Program-made: the position numbers and the translations under genes | Notes under the pieces: model-generated | Database searches by the model: none | Told to the model about the DNA's origin: nothing | What the model saw: the letters and a program-made list of their open reading frames with translations, nothing else | In this document: piece after piece, positions 21,654 to 33,846 of the stretch | How positions within the stretch are numbered: position 1 is the first letter of the stretch | Layout of the letters: each line of letters opens with the position of its first letter | NCBI GenBank assembly: GCA_964059195.1 | Contig: CAXKWD010000001.1 | Span: 154,988,532 to 155,052,531 of the forward strand | Direction: 5' to 3' | Length of the DNA stretch: 64,000 nucleotides | From: Ectobius pallidus | Lineage: Eukaryota; Arthropoda; Insecta; Blattodea; Ectobiidae

Positions 21654-22513
21654 TTTAGCTTCTATCTAAAATTATATGCCCCGTGAATTGGCTGTCATGT
21701 TGATTCTGCGTCCAGAAAGAAAAAGAGTTAGAGTTCCTTGAATAGAGTAATTGATTACACCTTACAATCATGCTAATCACAAATTACTCCGAGTAATGTG
21801 TGAAGATTAATTTTTGGTAACGTCAAACACATGATAAAATTCGACGAATTTACGGAATTCTATCTCCATTTCATGTAAACAGGAACGCGTTCTCATAACA
21901 AGAAGAAGCAAAGAGGTTTATGTAAATGATGTTCAGCACTGCAGTATGAAATAACGTGCTAATACAGTGGCACTGATATTTGGTTTTATTAACTACTTAT
22001 ACTGTGGATTCCTGGCATAATATGTTTGGAGTGTTATTTGATTTTGCATTATGCTGTGGTTACTGACACATAATTATATGCATATAACTCCCATTTAACA
22101 GTAATTACATAGCGAACATTAACCACATATGAAGGAAATAGAATGCAAATCCCGCATTGATTCTGGTTAGTCCACAGTCAGAGCTGATTGGATTCATTAA
22201 ATCAAGATAACTAATTACAGGCCTAAAATAATACTGTTACCTGTAATGTACATAAACAGAAAACTACTATTTCGAAATACAAATCTGTTTGGAACAGTTA
22301 CGATCACATTGATATAAGGGCCTTTTTCCTAACGTTTACTGTGGCCTCACTACAAAACATTGCTTTACTGCTGCAAAGAGCAGGAATTCAATTACATACT
22401 GTATGTATATATAACTATATTTTACGCCTGTTTATACTGCTGTTAATTAACTTACTCGTTTACTTACTCAATGGCAGCAGATAATTCCTAAGCAAGCTAA
22501 AGGAATATTATCT
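21654..22513. other. AT-rich spacer
   Basis: No supported feature. Confidence 0.4.
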
Positions 22514-22725
22514 ATTTTATGGAACCAATTCCATGTGCTAATTCCATCCAACCATCCCTCACAAATCCTATTTCCCTGAAATCTAATCTAATATTTTCTT
22601 CCTACCTATGTCGAGGACTTCCACGTGGTATTTTCCCTTCGGGTCTCCCAGTCAATATTTTTAGATATGTCTTTTGTCCTTCATGCGCGCAACATGTCCA
22701 GCCTATTTCATCCTCCGTGATTTGG
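22514..22725 (-). pseudogene. LINE (endonuclease-reverse transcriptase) C-terminal relic
   Basis: The minus strand reads AGHVARMKDKRH, shifts frame, then KILTGRPEGKIPRGSPRHR, a stop where Trp is usual, EENIRLDFREIGF and DGWMELAHGIG. The succession GHVxRM, GRPEGxRxRGxPxxRW, ExNIxxDLRExG, WxxLAxD is the C-terminal tail of a common insect LINE reverse transcriptase. One frameshift and one Trp-to-stop change mark it as a pseudogene. The opposite-strand frame at 22519-22785 is its shadow. Confidence 0.75.
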
Positions 22726-23009
22726 TTAACTTTATCAATTTCCCTTGTTAATAAACTACAGTACATAATTGTTATACTAACTTAGTAGTAAGAATATACG
22801 TGAAAAATTTGCCACAGAAAATTAAGATTTCATGCCGTTATATTTTTTCGTTGAATGAATTATTAACTGAAGCGAGACACAATACCGTTTTCAGCTCTTT
22901 TTCAATATTCAGCTCGAACAAACTTTCTAAACATGTTCACACTTCACACCACTGTTTGACTCCAGCTGAATACACTTCGTAAGTACTTTTACGGAAGCGA
23001 GAACGACTT

Positions 23010-23085
23010 TGCCTGATTGTGTGGTCTAATGGATAAGATGGCGTGCAGACTTAGGCTACGAAGTTGATTCGACATCTGACCAGTG
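23010..23085 (+). mobile_element. Degenerate tRNA-Arg-like sequence
   Basis: TGTGGTCTAATGGATAAGAT matches the box A/D-arm style of tRNA-Arg genes. The box B counterpart AGTTGATTCGACATC is poor. It is a tRNA pseudogene or SINE head, not a functional gene. Confidence 0.35.
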
Positions 23086-23237
23086 GCGTGCGTACGCCAT
23101 ACAAGCAGGAATATGAAAATATTTGTTAATTAACCAAAGAATATTGGTTCTGTTGAAAATTGCATGAGAGTACTCTCAAGTAATATGGAAGTTTAAGGCC
23201 ACATAGTAGTTGTAGTAGAATTAGTAGTAGTACATAG

Positions 23238-23457
23238 ATCGCATGCCATCAGTTAAGCAGTATCGAGCTGGCTTTCTGTGCCTAAGGTTGCGGGCTTGAT
23301 CCGGTCCAGATCGATGGCATTTATGCGTGCATAAATGTGATCGGCCTATGTCTGTAGATTAATAGGCATGTACAAGAATTCCCGCGGAACAAAATCCCGG
23401 CACAACGGCATCGATCACCGGCCTAAGTTGCTGTACATCCCCGTCGTTAAATAATCA
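23238..23457 (+). mobile_element. tRNA-derived SINE ending GTCGTTAAATAA
   Basis: Weak box A (AGTTAAGCAGTATCGAGC) and box B (TTGCGGGCTTGATCC) are followed by a body with GATCGATGGCATTTATG, GCATGTACAAGAATTC, and a 3' end GTCGTTAAATAATCATA. I recognise the body layout (box B, ...GGTCGATGGCATTTA..., GTCGTTAAATAA end) from SINEs seen in hemipteroid and blattoid insects. That is recollection, not a search. It sits immediately before the inverted repeat arm at 23474. Confidence 0.65.
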
Positions 23458-23473
23458 TACAATCAACCACACG

Positions 23474-23696
23474 AGCGATCAATTGTAACTAAGTGTGGAT
23501 ATTTTCAGCAGTAGGTTGTTAACCAATTTTCATTTTTCAAAATGTCTTGGTCTCGAACTTGTCACTTCTTTTATCACTTGCTTCTTCTCTGCGTTGTGCT
23601 CCCTTGATAATGTCACTCCAAGGTAATTTATCTAATTTCATCATTGCCATCTCATTCCTTTTCTTCCTCTTCTTTTACTTCCTTCCACCATAGCAT

Positions 23697-23728
<32 letters not shown>

Positions 23729-24126
23729 CTTCTTATGAAGTATTCAAAGTAACGCAGTCATCCTTTTGTGGCTCGGCTTCTAACGAGCAACCCCGTTTTA
23801 ATTCTTGAATGATCAAAGAATTGGATTTTCTCTCTGCCCATTGCACCCTAAGCAGTTTTATCTAAATCCACATCTCAAAAGCATCGTGTTTTCATGTTAA
23901 GTCCCCATATCTATCCTCAAACAGCTAGCCTAAGGATCTTCTGTTATAAACGAAATTTACGTAAGTGAAGTTTATTAACATTATTTATATTAGAAAAGAA
24001 GGAAAGAGCTTTTAATCTTATAATGCGCCTTTTCCAAGCGCCTATTCGTATTACATAAGCATAAATCAGTAATGTTTCATGTGTAAGAGTGTTGTGAAGC
24101 TAAGTTCTGAACATGTCTGTTAGAAA
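23474..24126 (+). repeat. Left arm of 0.65-kb inverted duplication
   Basis: This segment reads as the reverse complement of 26030-26663 along its whole length at roughly 80-85% identity by eye. Anchors are GTGTGGATATTTTCAGCAGT, AATTTTCATTTTTCAAAATG, GGATCTTCTGTTATAAA and GCTAAGTTCTGAACATGT. It holds a (TA)n tract at 23697-23722. Its reverse strand contains the peptide KLDKLPWSDIIKGAQ, which is shared with the right arm. Confidence 0.75.
23697..23722. repeat. (TA)n microsatellite
   Basis: Twelve to thirteen TA units; absent at the matching place in the right arm of the inverted repeat. Confidence 0.95.
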
Positions 24127-25627
24127 AAAAATCCGCGTTTATTATGTGTGCCGTGGTATATATTACTTTTGACATCTATTCTAGCAGCGAAATAGCAAAA
24201 CTTAAGACGATCCAATTATTCATTTAATTTTCAGATCTGAGGAAATAATGCAAAATCACCTCAATCGATTCAAAATTTAATGCTATGTTTTATGTAGTGC
24301 ATTAATATATTATGATAGACCTATTAGCTAATAATGCAATTGCCAATACTGATTGGTCATTGATCTTCATTGAAATATCTTGAGATGAACGCATTTGGAA
24401 TACTTTGAAATATCGTAAAAAAAAATATGAAAATTAGGTTTGTGTTGGCCGCTGAGACTAGTCCAATGTCAAACATGGTACAAATAGATCTATTGGATTC
24501 TACGTAATTCGAAACCACTTATGCTACTATACCCGAGACGAGCTAAGAAGGAAATCTGAAGTATACAAAAACCAGTAAGTCTACCTCTCTCTTAAGCCAT
24601 ACGAGTAATGTGCTAGAGTGAGATAGGCATACTGGATTTAGTTTACTTCAGGTTTCCTTCTTAGGACGGCCAGACTCTAGAAGAGAAACGGTATTCAATT
24701 TCATTTAGAATATATTATCTCTATGGTACATCTTAAAAGAGTTTCTAGTTCTCATCATGTAAAGTTTTAGTATACGTTTTATTCTACAAAGCACTGCAAA
24801 GAACTAGAAGTATTTGTTTACATACAATTTAACAAATGTATTCCAACCAAAGATTTGCAGATTGCAGAATGGAACTTCACAGGGAAATTCCTTCTCAATA
24901 ATATTTACTCTAGAGCTGCTGTTGGGGGTATGTAAGTATTTATATTTGCACCAGTAAAGACGTGAAGAAGTTTTGAAATGAATTGAGAGCTAAACCCATT
25001 TAAAGGGGAGGGGGTGGAGGGATGGGCGGGGATGACATAAATAACCGTATTCAGCTGCGACTCTGTGCCGCTGTCTCTAATGAAAGCGCCAGTGAATCGA
25101 TAAACAAATGAAGCGAGACTCCGTTCAATCCCAGATCAGGCACCACGGCACACGGGCTTGTGAGCTATATTCACTTGTAATAATACAGCCCCGCCCCTTT
25201 CGGCAGTACAACGCCCCTTATAAGCGCCTGCTTTCACATATCCAGAATTCATTATGAATCAGGTTTTATTTTGTAACCATACACTATAGAACAAGCTTTA
25301 TAAACCAATTCTACGCGTTTCTGGTAAATTCCATAGGGGTAAGGAGAAAGGAGAAATCTTAAAAAGAATAACTCTAATGAACGATTAAGCATCTAGAATT
25401 AATAATTAATAATAATAATAATATTAATGATCTACCAAATTTCTTGACGATACATCCCGTGAAAAGACAAGGGGAACACATGTCTTTCGACTTCATTGAT
25501 AAAAGCAGGATTTGGCATGTGGTCAGCAGGTGTTTGCTGAACCCTACGGCCGATCTCTTTATAGGCTATGTTTCCTGATCGAAGTAACTACTTCTTCATA
25601 GGAATACCAACGTAGTAGTATTATATA
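24127..25627. other. Spacer of the inverted duplication
   Basis: AT-rich apart from a GC-richer patch at 25000-25240 containing GGGCGGGG, CCCCGCCCC and CCCCTTATAAGCG. Includes the hairpin at 24543-24664. No gene was recognised. Confidence 0.4.
24543..24664. repeat. Short inverted repeat, 50-bp arms
   Basis: Arms 24543-24592 and 24615-24664 match at about 41 of 50 positions when one is reversed, with a 22-nt loop. Both arms start (outside) with CTAAGAAGGAAA. It is either a small MITE or a foldback hairpin; flanking target duplications are not evident. Confidence 0.7.
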
Positions 25628-25935
25628 CTGTGGAGGTACGTCGTAGCATAGTGGTTGAGGAGCTGCGCTACAAATCGGAAGGTCGCGGGCTCGAACCCCG
25701 ATGAGGTCGTTGGAGTTTTTCAGCAGGCCTAATTCTTCTGGTGGCACTATGGCCCTGGGGTCGACTCAGCCACTAACAGCCAGTACCAGGAACAATCAAA
25801 GGGGTAGAGGCGGCCAGTGCATAACCTTACCACCTTCAAGTGCCGAATGTCTTAAAATCTGGGAGCCTCCCCCTCCTGGAACCCTCTGGGCCCTCATGGC
25901 CTCAATAGGGAACACTTTTTTTTATTTTTTTTTGC
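25628..25935 (+). mobile_element. tRNA-derived SINE, same family as 20957-21244
   Basis: The head is GTCGTAGCATAGTGGTTGAG with box B GGTCGCGGGCTCGAACCCC. The body has GGTGGCACTATGGCCCTGGG, ACCTTACCACCTTCAAGTG and CCTGGAACCCTCTGGGCCC, ending GGGAACACTTTTTTTTATTT. This is the best-preserved member and lies inside the spacer of the inverted duplication. No target duplication was found. Confidence 0.8.
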
Positions 25936-26029
25936 TATTGGGTCGTCTTCAGTTTGTTAGTTCTGCTACTTTGCTGCTAGAATAGATGTCTAAATTAATG
26001 TATACTACATCATACACCATAAACTAGGA

Positions 26030-26663
26030 TAATTTCTAACATACATGTTCAGAACTTAGCTTCACAACACCCTTACACATGACACTACACCTACTAGTTT
26101 ATGCCTATGTAATACGAGTAGGCGCATGGAAAAGGCGCATATCTCTGCCTACAAGATTAAAATATCTTTCCTCCTTTTCTTTATAACAGAAGATATAACA
26201 GAAGATCGTTTATAACAGAAGATCCTTAGGCAAGCTATTTGAGGATAGATTTGCGGACTTAACATGAAAACACCACGCTTTCGAGATGTGGATTTAGAAA
26301 AAACTGCTTAGGGTCCAATGGACAGAGAGAAAACGCAATTCATCCATAATTCAAGAATTAAAACCGGTTTACTCGTTAGAGCCCGAGCCACAAAATTTGA
26401 ACTGTATTACCTTGAATACTTTATAAGAAGTATATGGTAAGGTGAAAGGAAGCAGAAGAAGAGGAAGGAAAGGAATGAGATGGCAATAATGAAATTAGAT
26501 AAGTTACCTTGGAGTGATATTACCAAGGGAGCAAAAGATAGATCAGAGAGGAAGCAAGTGACGAAAGAAGTTACAAGTTCGAGAATAAGACATTTTGAAA
26601 AATGAAAATTGGCTGACTACCTACTGCTGAGAATATCCACACGTGGTTACAAATGATCGTTTG
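26030..26663 (-). repeat. Right arm of 0.65-kb inverted duplication
   Basis: Inverted counterpart of 23474-24126. It contains a small internal triplication of (T)ATAACAGAAGAT at 26186-26223 that is single in the other arm. On the plus strand, 26441-26605 reads GERKQKKRKERNEMAIMKL and then DKLPWSDITKGAKDRSERK, weakly like the basic tail of some LINE reverse transcriptases. The assignment is uncertain. Confidence 0.75.
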
Positions 26664-27327
26664 CGATTTACTGCTACTATTACTAATACTACTACAACTA
26701 CAATGCTTAAACATAGCTATTGTTTAATTTCCTGACGAGATGAACTGACATTCTTTAAGTTACCGGGGAAACGACGTGCAAATCATTATGAAGACCACGT
26801 TTAAAATCAAAATATTATAAATTCTTATACTAAATGACAACAGGATACTGATGGGGCTTAATAAGCGGCTGTAACTTTGTACCTATTCTCCTACTTCAGG
26901 ATCATGTAAGTTATTATTACACACGAATGCTGGTTATAAGTGAAAACTATACAGTTATGACAAACATGATAGTACTTAGGTACATTATACAATTAATAAA
27001 CGATGTTTACATGGCCTATTATAAAACTAAAACAATTGACATTATGAAAATGGCCACTTAAGTAATATTATTTATGTATGTACGTGTTAAAATGTAATTT
27101 CAACTTTTGATAATTTATACCGTTGCTTCTGGTTATAGTAAGATAACAATTCTGATCAATTATATAGTCCACACTAAAAGATTTTTGTTTTTTGTTTTTT
27201 GGATTTTTTGTTTTTGTTATAATACATTCATCGTTACATTATAATTGCAGACTGGATGACGAAAATAAAGTTTAATAATACTTAAAAATAAATAAAATAA
27301 TTTTTATCAATTCCAGAAAATCTCTCC
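26664..27327. other. AT-rich spacer
   Basis: Nothing recognised; T-rich run at 27180-27220. Confidence 0.4.
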
Positions 27328-27486
27328 CCGGCCAGCCAATAGCAAGAAGGTGTAGATGGCAGTGTGGTGTGGTACCAGTTCCGGCCAGCCAATAGGAAGA
27401 AGCTGCAGTTGGCAGTGTGGTGCGGTGCCAATTCCGGCCAGCCAATAGGAAGAAGCTGTAGATGGCAGTGTGGTGCGGTGGCAGTT
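27328..27486. repeat. 53-bp minisatellite, three copies
   Basis: Units start at 27328, 27381 and 27434 with CCGGCCAGCCAATAG and end in GGCAGTGTGGTG-GGT. They are GC-richer than the surrounding DNA, and each contains a CCAAT box core. Reading frames on both strands repeat with it and are artefacts. Confidence 0.9.
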
Positions 27487-28861
27487 TTAAAGGTAAGATG
27501 TTTTAGATGTATTACTATATTTGTGACAATTAACATAGCCTACTCCATTTCCATGTTATGAAAACTATAAGACATGCTTTATAGTCTAACCGTGGGTGTC
27601 AGTATATATAACAAGAAAAATACACAGTTGGTAGAAAGTAATTATGAACCTTATGCGAATTCAATAAATTTCATACTAGAAAAGAAGAAATGTGGAACAT
27701 ATCGAAAAAATTCCATTTATACTTTGCTGTCGTTATCGCTGTTGTTTAATAACCGTGTAATGTAATGAGTTGGATAATATTATGAACTGTTAGTGTTCAG
27801 AAACGGTTAATTTTGTAATTTATTTAAAGACTACATACAGAAAGCTTCACTATGCTATGCTATGCTATGCTACCGGTGGCTGATCCTGGGGAGGATTTGA
27901 CTTTTTTATTCATCGAAAGTAATTACCTAATAAAGTAACATTCAAATTTAATTGAATGTAAAGTAAATAGAATAATATCAATTATGTAGGCCTACTCGCC
28001 TTATTTTAAACAAAAGGATTGTAAAATGCAAGTTGAATAATATTTATATTCTAGACACCTAGTGTCAACTGCGTAGACTAGCTGTGACAAGCCATAAGAC
28101 AGCAGTTCGAGTTCCATATTTTTATTATAATTACAAATGATTGATTTGATTTCTTGTGGGCTATTTCAGACCAGAATTTACTTAAAGGTAAAAAAGTCTA
28201 ATTTTCGTGTAACTTAATGTGTAAAACCGTCAAATTTCTCAACACAGCTAAAACTCGAGGAAAAAAGAGCGTCTGCTGAGAAATTTGGAAGAATCATCCA
28301 GAGAATCTAAAATTCATTTTGCACTTCTTTTATCTATAATTTCTTGGAGTGGACCCCCAGGAATTTTTGTTTTTTGGGTATTCCATGCCCCTACACCCAA
28401 GTAATTTCAAACTCAAGGTCCTCTCTTCAGTAAGTTCTTGATCCGCTCCTGTATGCTATGCAATGCTAACCAATACCAATCTAAATAGTGCTTCGACACG
28501 AAATGGCTTCCTTTGTAAACACATACAGTTGGAAATGGTTACAACTTACAGAACCTGATATTATAATGTTTATATTGTTATTAATGTGTCCAAATACATT
28601 ATATTTTAATTTTTAATTACTGTCACAACTATCTATAGCCTACTACACAAATTCGAGCAATGTGTCTGAGGTAAGAAAATAATACATTATTTGCAATACA
28701 ACATCCTATCCAGCCTGGTAGATACCGGGAAAAAACTACTGATACACATCCGCGAAGTATACTTTGGGGTAAATCGCCTCCTGGGCGATCTGTGAAATGT
28801 AGCTTAGCACAGCTGTCTGTTGGCACAATCCTACATAAACTGCATTGGAGAGTCTTTCTAG
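27487..28861. other. Spacer
   Basis: AT-rich with four CTATG units at 27851-27874. Nothing supports a gene. Confidence 0.4.
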
Positions 28862-29170
28862 CTAGTATAGTTTTCTGTGTGTGGTAACTTTAAACATGGC
28901 TGATAGATGGTTTTTTTTTCCGTCATCCACTTCAGCTGCCTTGATTTGATTTTCTCTAAAAACGGAGTGTGGTACTGTATATGAAATTAGAAATTTTCCT
29001 GAGCGCCGTTTAATAGAGACTATATCTGCTCTCCTGTAAGATCCGATCGAGGAATCACAGTGTACTTCTTCGTGAATTTCCCAGTCTAGACGTCTTAATA
29101 ACAGCTCTTCTTTGCGGCATGATCCCAACACATGACCGAAGGTTTCTACCTCGCTGCAGTTTGGGAAACG
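28862..29170 (-). pseudogene. LINE C-terminal relic with CCHC motif and nuclease-like segment
   Basis: The minus strand reads FPNCSEVETFGHVLGSCRK, a zinc-knuckle remnant, then LDWEIHEEVHCDSSIGSYRR and ADIVSIKRRSGKFLISYTV, to a stop at 28862. The knuckle followed by a segment with RxADIxxxxR...ILDPT-like residues matches the C-terminal order of R2-type LINEs, where this region is a restriction-like endonuclease. The canonical DPT(I/V)RFE block has become SYTVPHSVFRE. The frame is open for about 100 codons but its usual N-terminal parts are missing and one Cys of the knuckle is not visible. It is dead. Confidence 0.65.
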
Positions 29171-29618
29171 GGGTTGTGATTGGAGTAATGAACTTCAGCC
29201 TGGCACTGCATGAAACGCTGATGTGTTACAATGTTTTCAACGCATTTTTCCACTCGGTATATGACAGTCCTTAAGCTGTTACTTTGGAATTTCAGTCCTA
29301 ATTGCCGTCAACGGCAATTCGACGAAGGCCTAATTTTATCATTTATTTTTTTATTTCATACGGTTTAGTAAAATATAATAATAATGCATGCATAGTCTAC
29401 AGGATTTATTAAGAAGAAAAGCAATGATACATATGAAAATACCTTCTGAGTTCTGAATGACACTTATACTGCGACATGACAAAAATCACAAAACTCGACA
29501 TCAGTCTCTGTAAACAAAGCAGAACGCTTCTCTCGTGTTTTTTTCCAGAGGACTAGTTCATTTATTTTCAGCGCCTACTTTGATTGTTAGTTATAATTCT
29601 TTCTCTATGTTTTGGCTT

Positions 29619-29657
<39 letters not shown>

Positions 29658-30495
29658 GTGTTCAGTGCTGTGGTACGTTTTAATGGTTTCATTTCTAATC
29701 TGGAACTGCTTTGATATAGCCTATAGTAAGTTATTACGAATAACTGTGTTTCTTTTTTAAATTATAGTTGCTGTGTAAAAATTATTTCTTAAAGGTTCCC
29801 TACCAAAAATACACACAGACTTGAGGAATGTTCATATGTAATTTACATTAAAAATTATTACAGTTAAAACGAGGTATAGGCATTTTAGCCGTAATGTTAC
29901 AAAGGGTGGGGGGTAATATTTAGATTACCCAGACTTGTATCTCATATGAAAACAGTATCTGTTTTAACTGGCATTCGTGTTCCATGACCAGAAAACCAGG
30001 CTAGGGTAATCAGATTATCCGCAGTTACTTAGGCCTATGTTATGCTTGTGATTTTTTCATTTATATCCTATATGTTTTAGTGTTGCTATAAATACATTCT
30101 CATTATTAAACTTCAGTAAGTTATTAAATATTGTGTAGAGGGATATTTGTTAAAGGCTGGAATTGAACCCGGAATTTCAGCTTGGTACGCCGAGATCATG
30201 CCCAAATATTCCAAATATTCCTCTTGACCAGGAAGGACAGAATGGGTATTGTAATAGCGCTTGAATTTCGATGTTAGGCCTACCTAGTCACTTCTCCCGC
30301 AACTCTGTCGTAATGCTCGTCCCTACACATTTACTAGTAAAAACTTACCCCAACATTCTCCCCCTCATGGCCTATATACTAAATACGGATTGCAATGCAT
30401 ATCCGTAATCGTAATGGACAGATGAACTATAAATTTGGAGAAAGAATAATTTCATTAGATTGATATTACAAAATCAAACATATTTTAGAAAATCA
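29171..30495. other. AT-rich spacer
   Basis: Contains an (AAT)12 tract at 29621-29656 and a weak box B-like sequence on the minus strand near 30160-30180 (GGGTTCAATTCCAGC). No gene. Confidence 0.4.
29621..29656. repeat. (AAT)12 microsatellite
   Basis: Pure AAT units. Confidence 0.95.
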
Positions 30496-31132
30496 GTTTA
30501 TCATAGGTAATCCCACGAGAGTTGACGAGTTTATTGATAGATTCGCGACTGCGCAGCAGGAGCGAATTTATCTGATGCAACTCGTCAACTCGAGTTGGAT
30601 TTATTAAGACTATTCAATGAATAAAAATCCACCAGATTACCAGATTATACAAATAATAATAACTTTCGTGCTTTGTTCTACAAAAAAAAAACTAACAGCT
30701 GCGAGATCACGGCATACTATGAATCAACCGTCCATGAATCGATCAGTGCTACCACCAGTGCATATAAGACATAGTTAACTTCATTCAATTAAGCTAAAAG
30801 CAGAACAGAATAGACGCACACGAACTGGCTTGCACAGAATCGAAATTGTGTTGTTAATCAATGTACATTTCTATTATTTCAATTTCCAAACAAATTATGT
30901 TGTATGAAATAATTTGTTTTCGTGCCGCTTAGTGGCACCATCTGACTATTAATCACTGCACACTGATACTTGCGTCTCCAGTAACGACCAGACCATTTTA
31001 CCCGATAAAATGCCATCCTCGCGATTCCTACAAGAATATTGTAAGATAAACGGCCGTGATTGGTCTATATCCGAGTAATTGCTAAACGTTATTGGTCAAT
31101 ATCAAACACGCGGCGTATGAGTTGAATAGTCA
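30496..31132. repeat. 0.64-kb dispersed repeat, copy 2
   Basis: Same orientation and limits as 509-1153. The hairpin arms lie at 30509-30529 and 30581-30601, with an inner stem ATTCGC/GCGAAT absent from copy 1. The right end carries GTTGAATAGTCA. Length 637 bp against 645 bp in copy 1. Confidence 0.75.
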
Positions 31133-33846
31133 TTAGAAAACCAAAGACATATGAAGTTATGGAGAAAACAAATAACCTAGTGATAAGAAATATTTGCAGC
31201 AATGCCAATACACGCTACAGTCCTTCATACTTCAGACCATTGCCGGTATAATGCATGATTTCATATAATGTATTCTTGCAATAAGATCTTTTATATTCAC
31301 ATACTCAAGGTCCGCCAACAAGGTGCAGAAGTTAAAGAATTTTCCATAAAATAATACTTTTCTCAAAACAGGTCCTGATAAACATTGAAGAAATACTTTC
31401 ATGTACACTTCCCGATAATCATTACTAATCATTACTAACACAAATTTAACAGGATTTCAAAGAAGTCCTTCGGTTCATACCTGATAGAGCGATATTCCGA
31501 ATTCTAGCATTATCATCCAGTTCCTCTTAAAAATATCAACATGAGAGATTTGCCTTTAAATCAAGCAGAGCTTTTAGATACTTTTGTTGAGGGGAGAATG
31601 AGGGGATCAGTTCAAGCGTAATCACAACAACCATTCTGACCGCCGCGGATCCAGACATTAAAAACTAGCGCTCCTAAAGAAGTTTCACTTCAAAAAAAAA
31701 AGATTTGCACAAAATGAGTGACAAATTTTATTTCTGAAATGCTTGGCTAACGTATATGGATCCATTATCCTACTTATACGTCACAGCTTAATAATAATGC
31801 TTTAGGTTTATATAATTTGAAGTGTAGTTATTATATCTTTCCCAATAAAGCACCATTGCTGAAGAAGCCGCACGAAAATACTTGCAGGTGAGTGAGAAGC
31901 TGTGTGTGTGAATATGATATAGTCATTGCTCTCTAGATGTAAACTATCATTTTCTAAACTGTACATAATATTGTTTTTAAGTTTTATTCTCTTTTTTATT
32001 CATTTTACTTAAAATGTGACTGATGTTTATTAACACGTATATACGAGCAATTGTGAACTGATTGTGTATTTAACTTAACGAAAGAACAATTTAGTTAATG
32101 GAGGATATTATAGATAACCTCAATCGGAAAAATGAAACTTATTGCAGAATTTTATACCTAAGTCTATAGGCTATCTCTGTTCTCTTTGTCGAAGCTAGAT
32201 TATGAATGTGGTAAAATAATATGAAAATTGTTACTGAGGAAACAGTGATTGCCGTTTGCTTGTAGTGTCAGTCTAAAGCACACGGAGGTGTTTACTTGGT
32301 GTGGTATTTTAAAATAGCGTCAACAGCACTTGTGAAAAAAAAGGCATAAAATTTAACAGAGATATGCCGGACATTTTTTACATCAAATTCAAAAAATTTT
32401 TAAACAGGATTTGTAAACAAATGTTTCTGTCATTTTAAACCATTCTGAACTATATCATAAAATCTGAATGGGTAAATCACGAAAACAAGAAAAGTTGGTA
32501 CTTTATTGGCTTTTTGTTCTAGGTAATTTGTGTATTTTTCTGTTGCCAATAATTATTAAAACATTGTAATATTTACATTCACTTATGAAAAAGGCAGAAG
32601 CATTATGTAGATTATAACAGTATGAGATATTCTGTTTGAAAAGAAGTTTGAACATTGCCATTTATAATAAATTATCATATAAATACGAAAGTGCATTGCT
32701 TTCCACCCATGTGGGAACGGACTGGGTCAAATTCCGCATTTCCATAGGCAATATCCGCAAGAAAGACCGTCATTACGATAATAGGCCTACCATTGATTAA
32801 TTCCGCAGCAACAAAATTTCAATGTTATAACCCATAGGTATGTAAAAACAGGAAAGTGAAAGAGGTACCAGTTTCCTACCATTTTATACAGACTTAGCAC
32901 TGGCTGTTATTACAAGAAATCAGGTGGGATTAAGAATTGTCTCCATTTCTGGGCGTCAGGTGTGGTTAAAAATGGGTCTTTGTCCAACTTAGGACTGGTT
33001 GATTTGCAAAAAATAAGAAATTGTGTCTATTCATTTCCGGGCGTCAATTGCAATGGTAGTAAAAGGTCAATGATAAATTTCCTTTACCTAAAATATATAT
33101 TTAAAAGAAACAAATTTGAATACTGCCATTCTATATACAGTCTCCCTTACGGTAACTTTAACCATCGATGATTATAAAGTTCTTTTCCATTTCGAATACA
33201 CAACGTTTCACTTCCATTACTTCAAGGCGACAAACTTACCACATAATATTGCAACGACAAGCAAATTAAAAAACACACTACCAAATTTGATGAGGGCATA
33301 ACCTGTGTCCCAAGATGTAGTGATAACGTCTTGGGCAGTGCAGTATTTACCCATGCGGTTACACGAAACCATAATATATATGCGGAAATTGTCCTACCCA
33401 TTGGAAACGTTTGCACTCTTCTGTTCAATTATAATAAGGTTCGTTTAATTAAATTTGTCTGCATAAGAAAATGTTTTAACTGTTCTCTTTATATAGTGGA
33501 TTCAAATGGGTTAAAGTCAGGATATCAGTTGACTGCTGATACAGACAGTCACGTCTGTGTGTGTGTGTGTTTAGGTCTATAGCCTAACTTACTTCCAAAA
33601 GACTAGCATACATAATTATAAACACAATATTCCATTTATTATGACACTAGGATTCGAAGAATGAAGAGAACTATTTGATCGCAGTTTTGGACCTCAAGAT
33701 AAATAAGTAGAAACAAACTACATAATACGTTCAAGACATGAACAAACATGGAACGGCCTTGGGCTTAACATGGAAATATGTTTAACAGCTTCGTCATATT
33801 ATGGATTACATCTATTTCTCAACTGATAAGATACATTATGGAACAA
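31133..33846. other. AT-rich spacer before the satellite
   Basis: No recognised gene. A (GT)n run of about eight units lies at 33555-33571. Overlapping 60-83-codon frames near 32962-33582 show no motif. Confidence 0.4.

Noticed and set aside
28060..28112. tRNA-like sequence with GTTCGAGTTCC
   Set aside because: Only a box B-like motif; no convincing box A or cloverleaf.
30155..30260. Minus-strand tRNA-derived SINE
   Set aside because: A box B-like GGGTTCAATTCC is present, but box A, tail and target duplication were not found.
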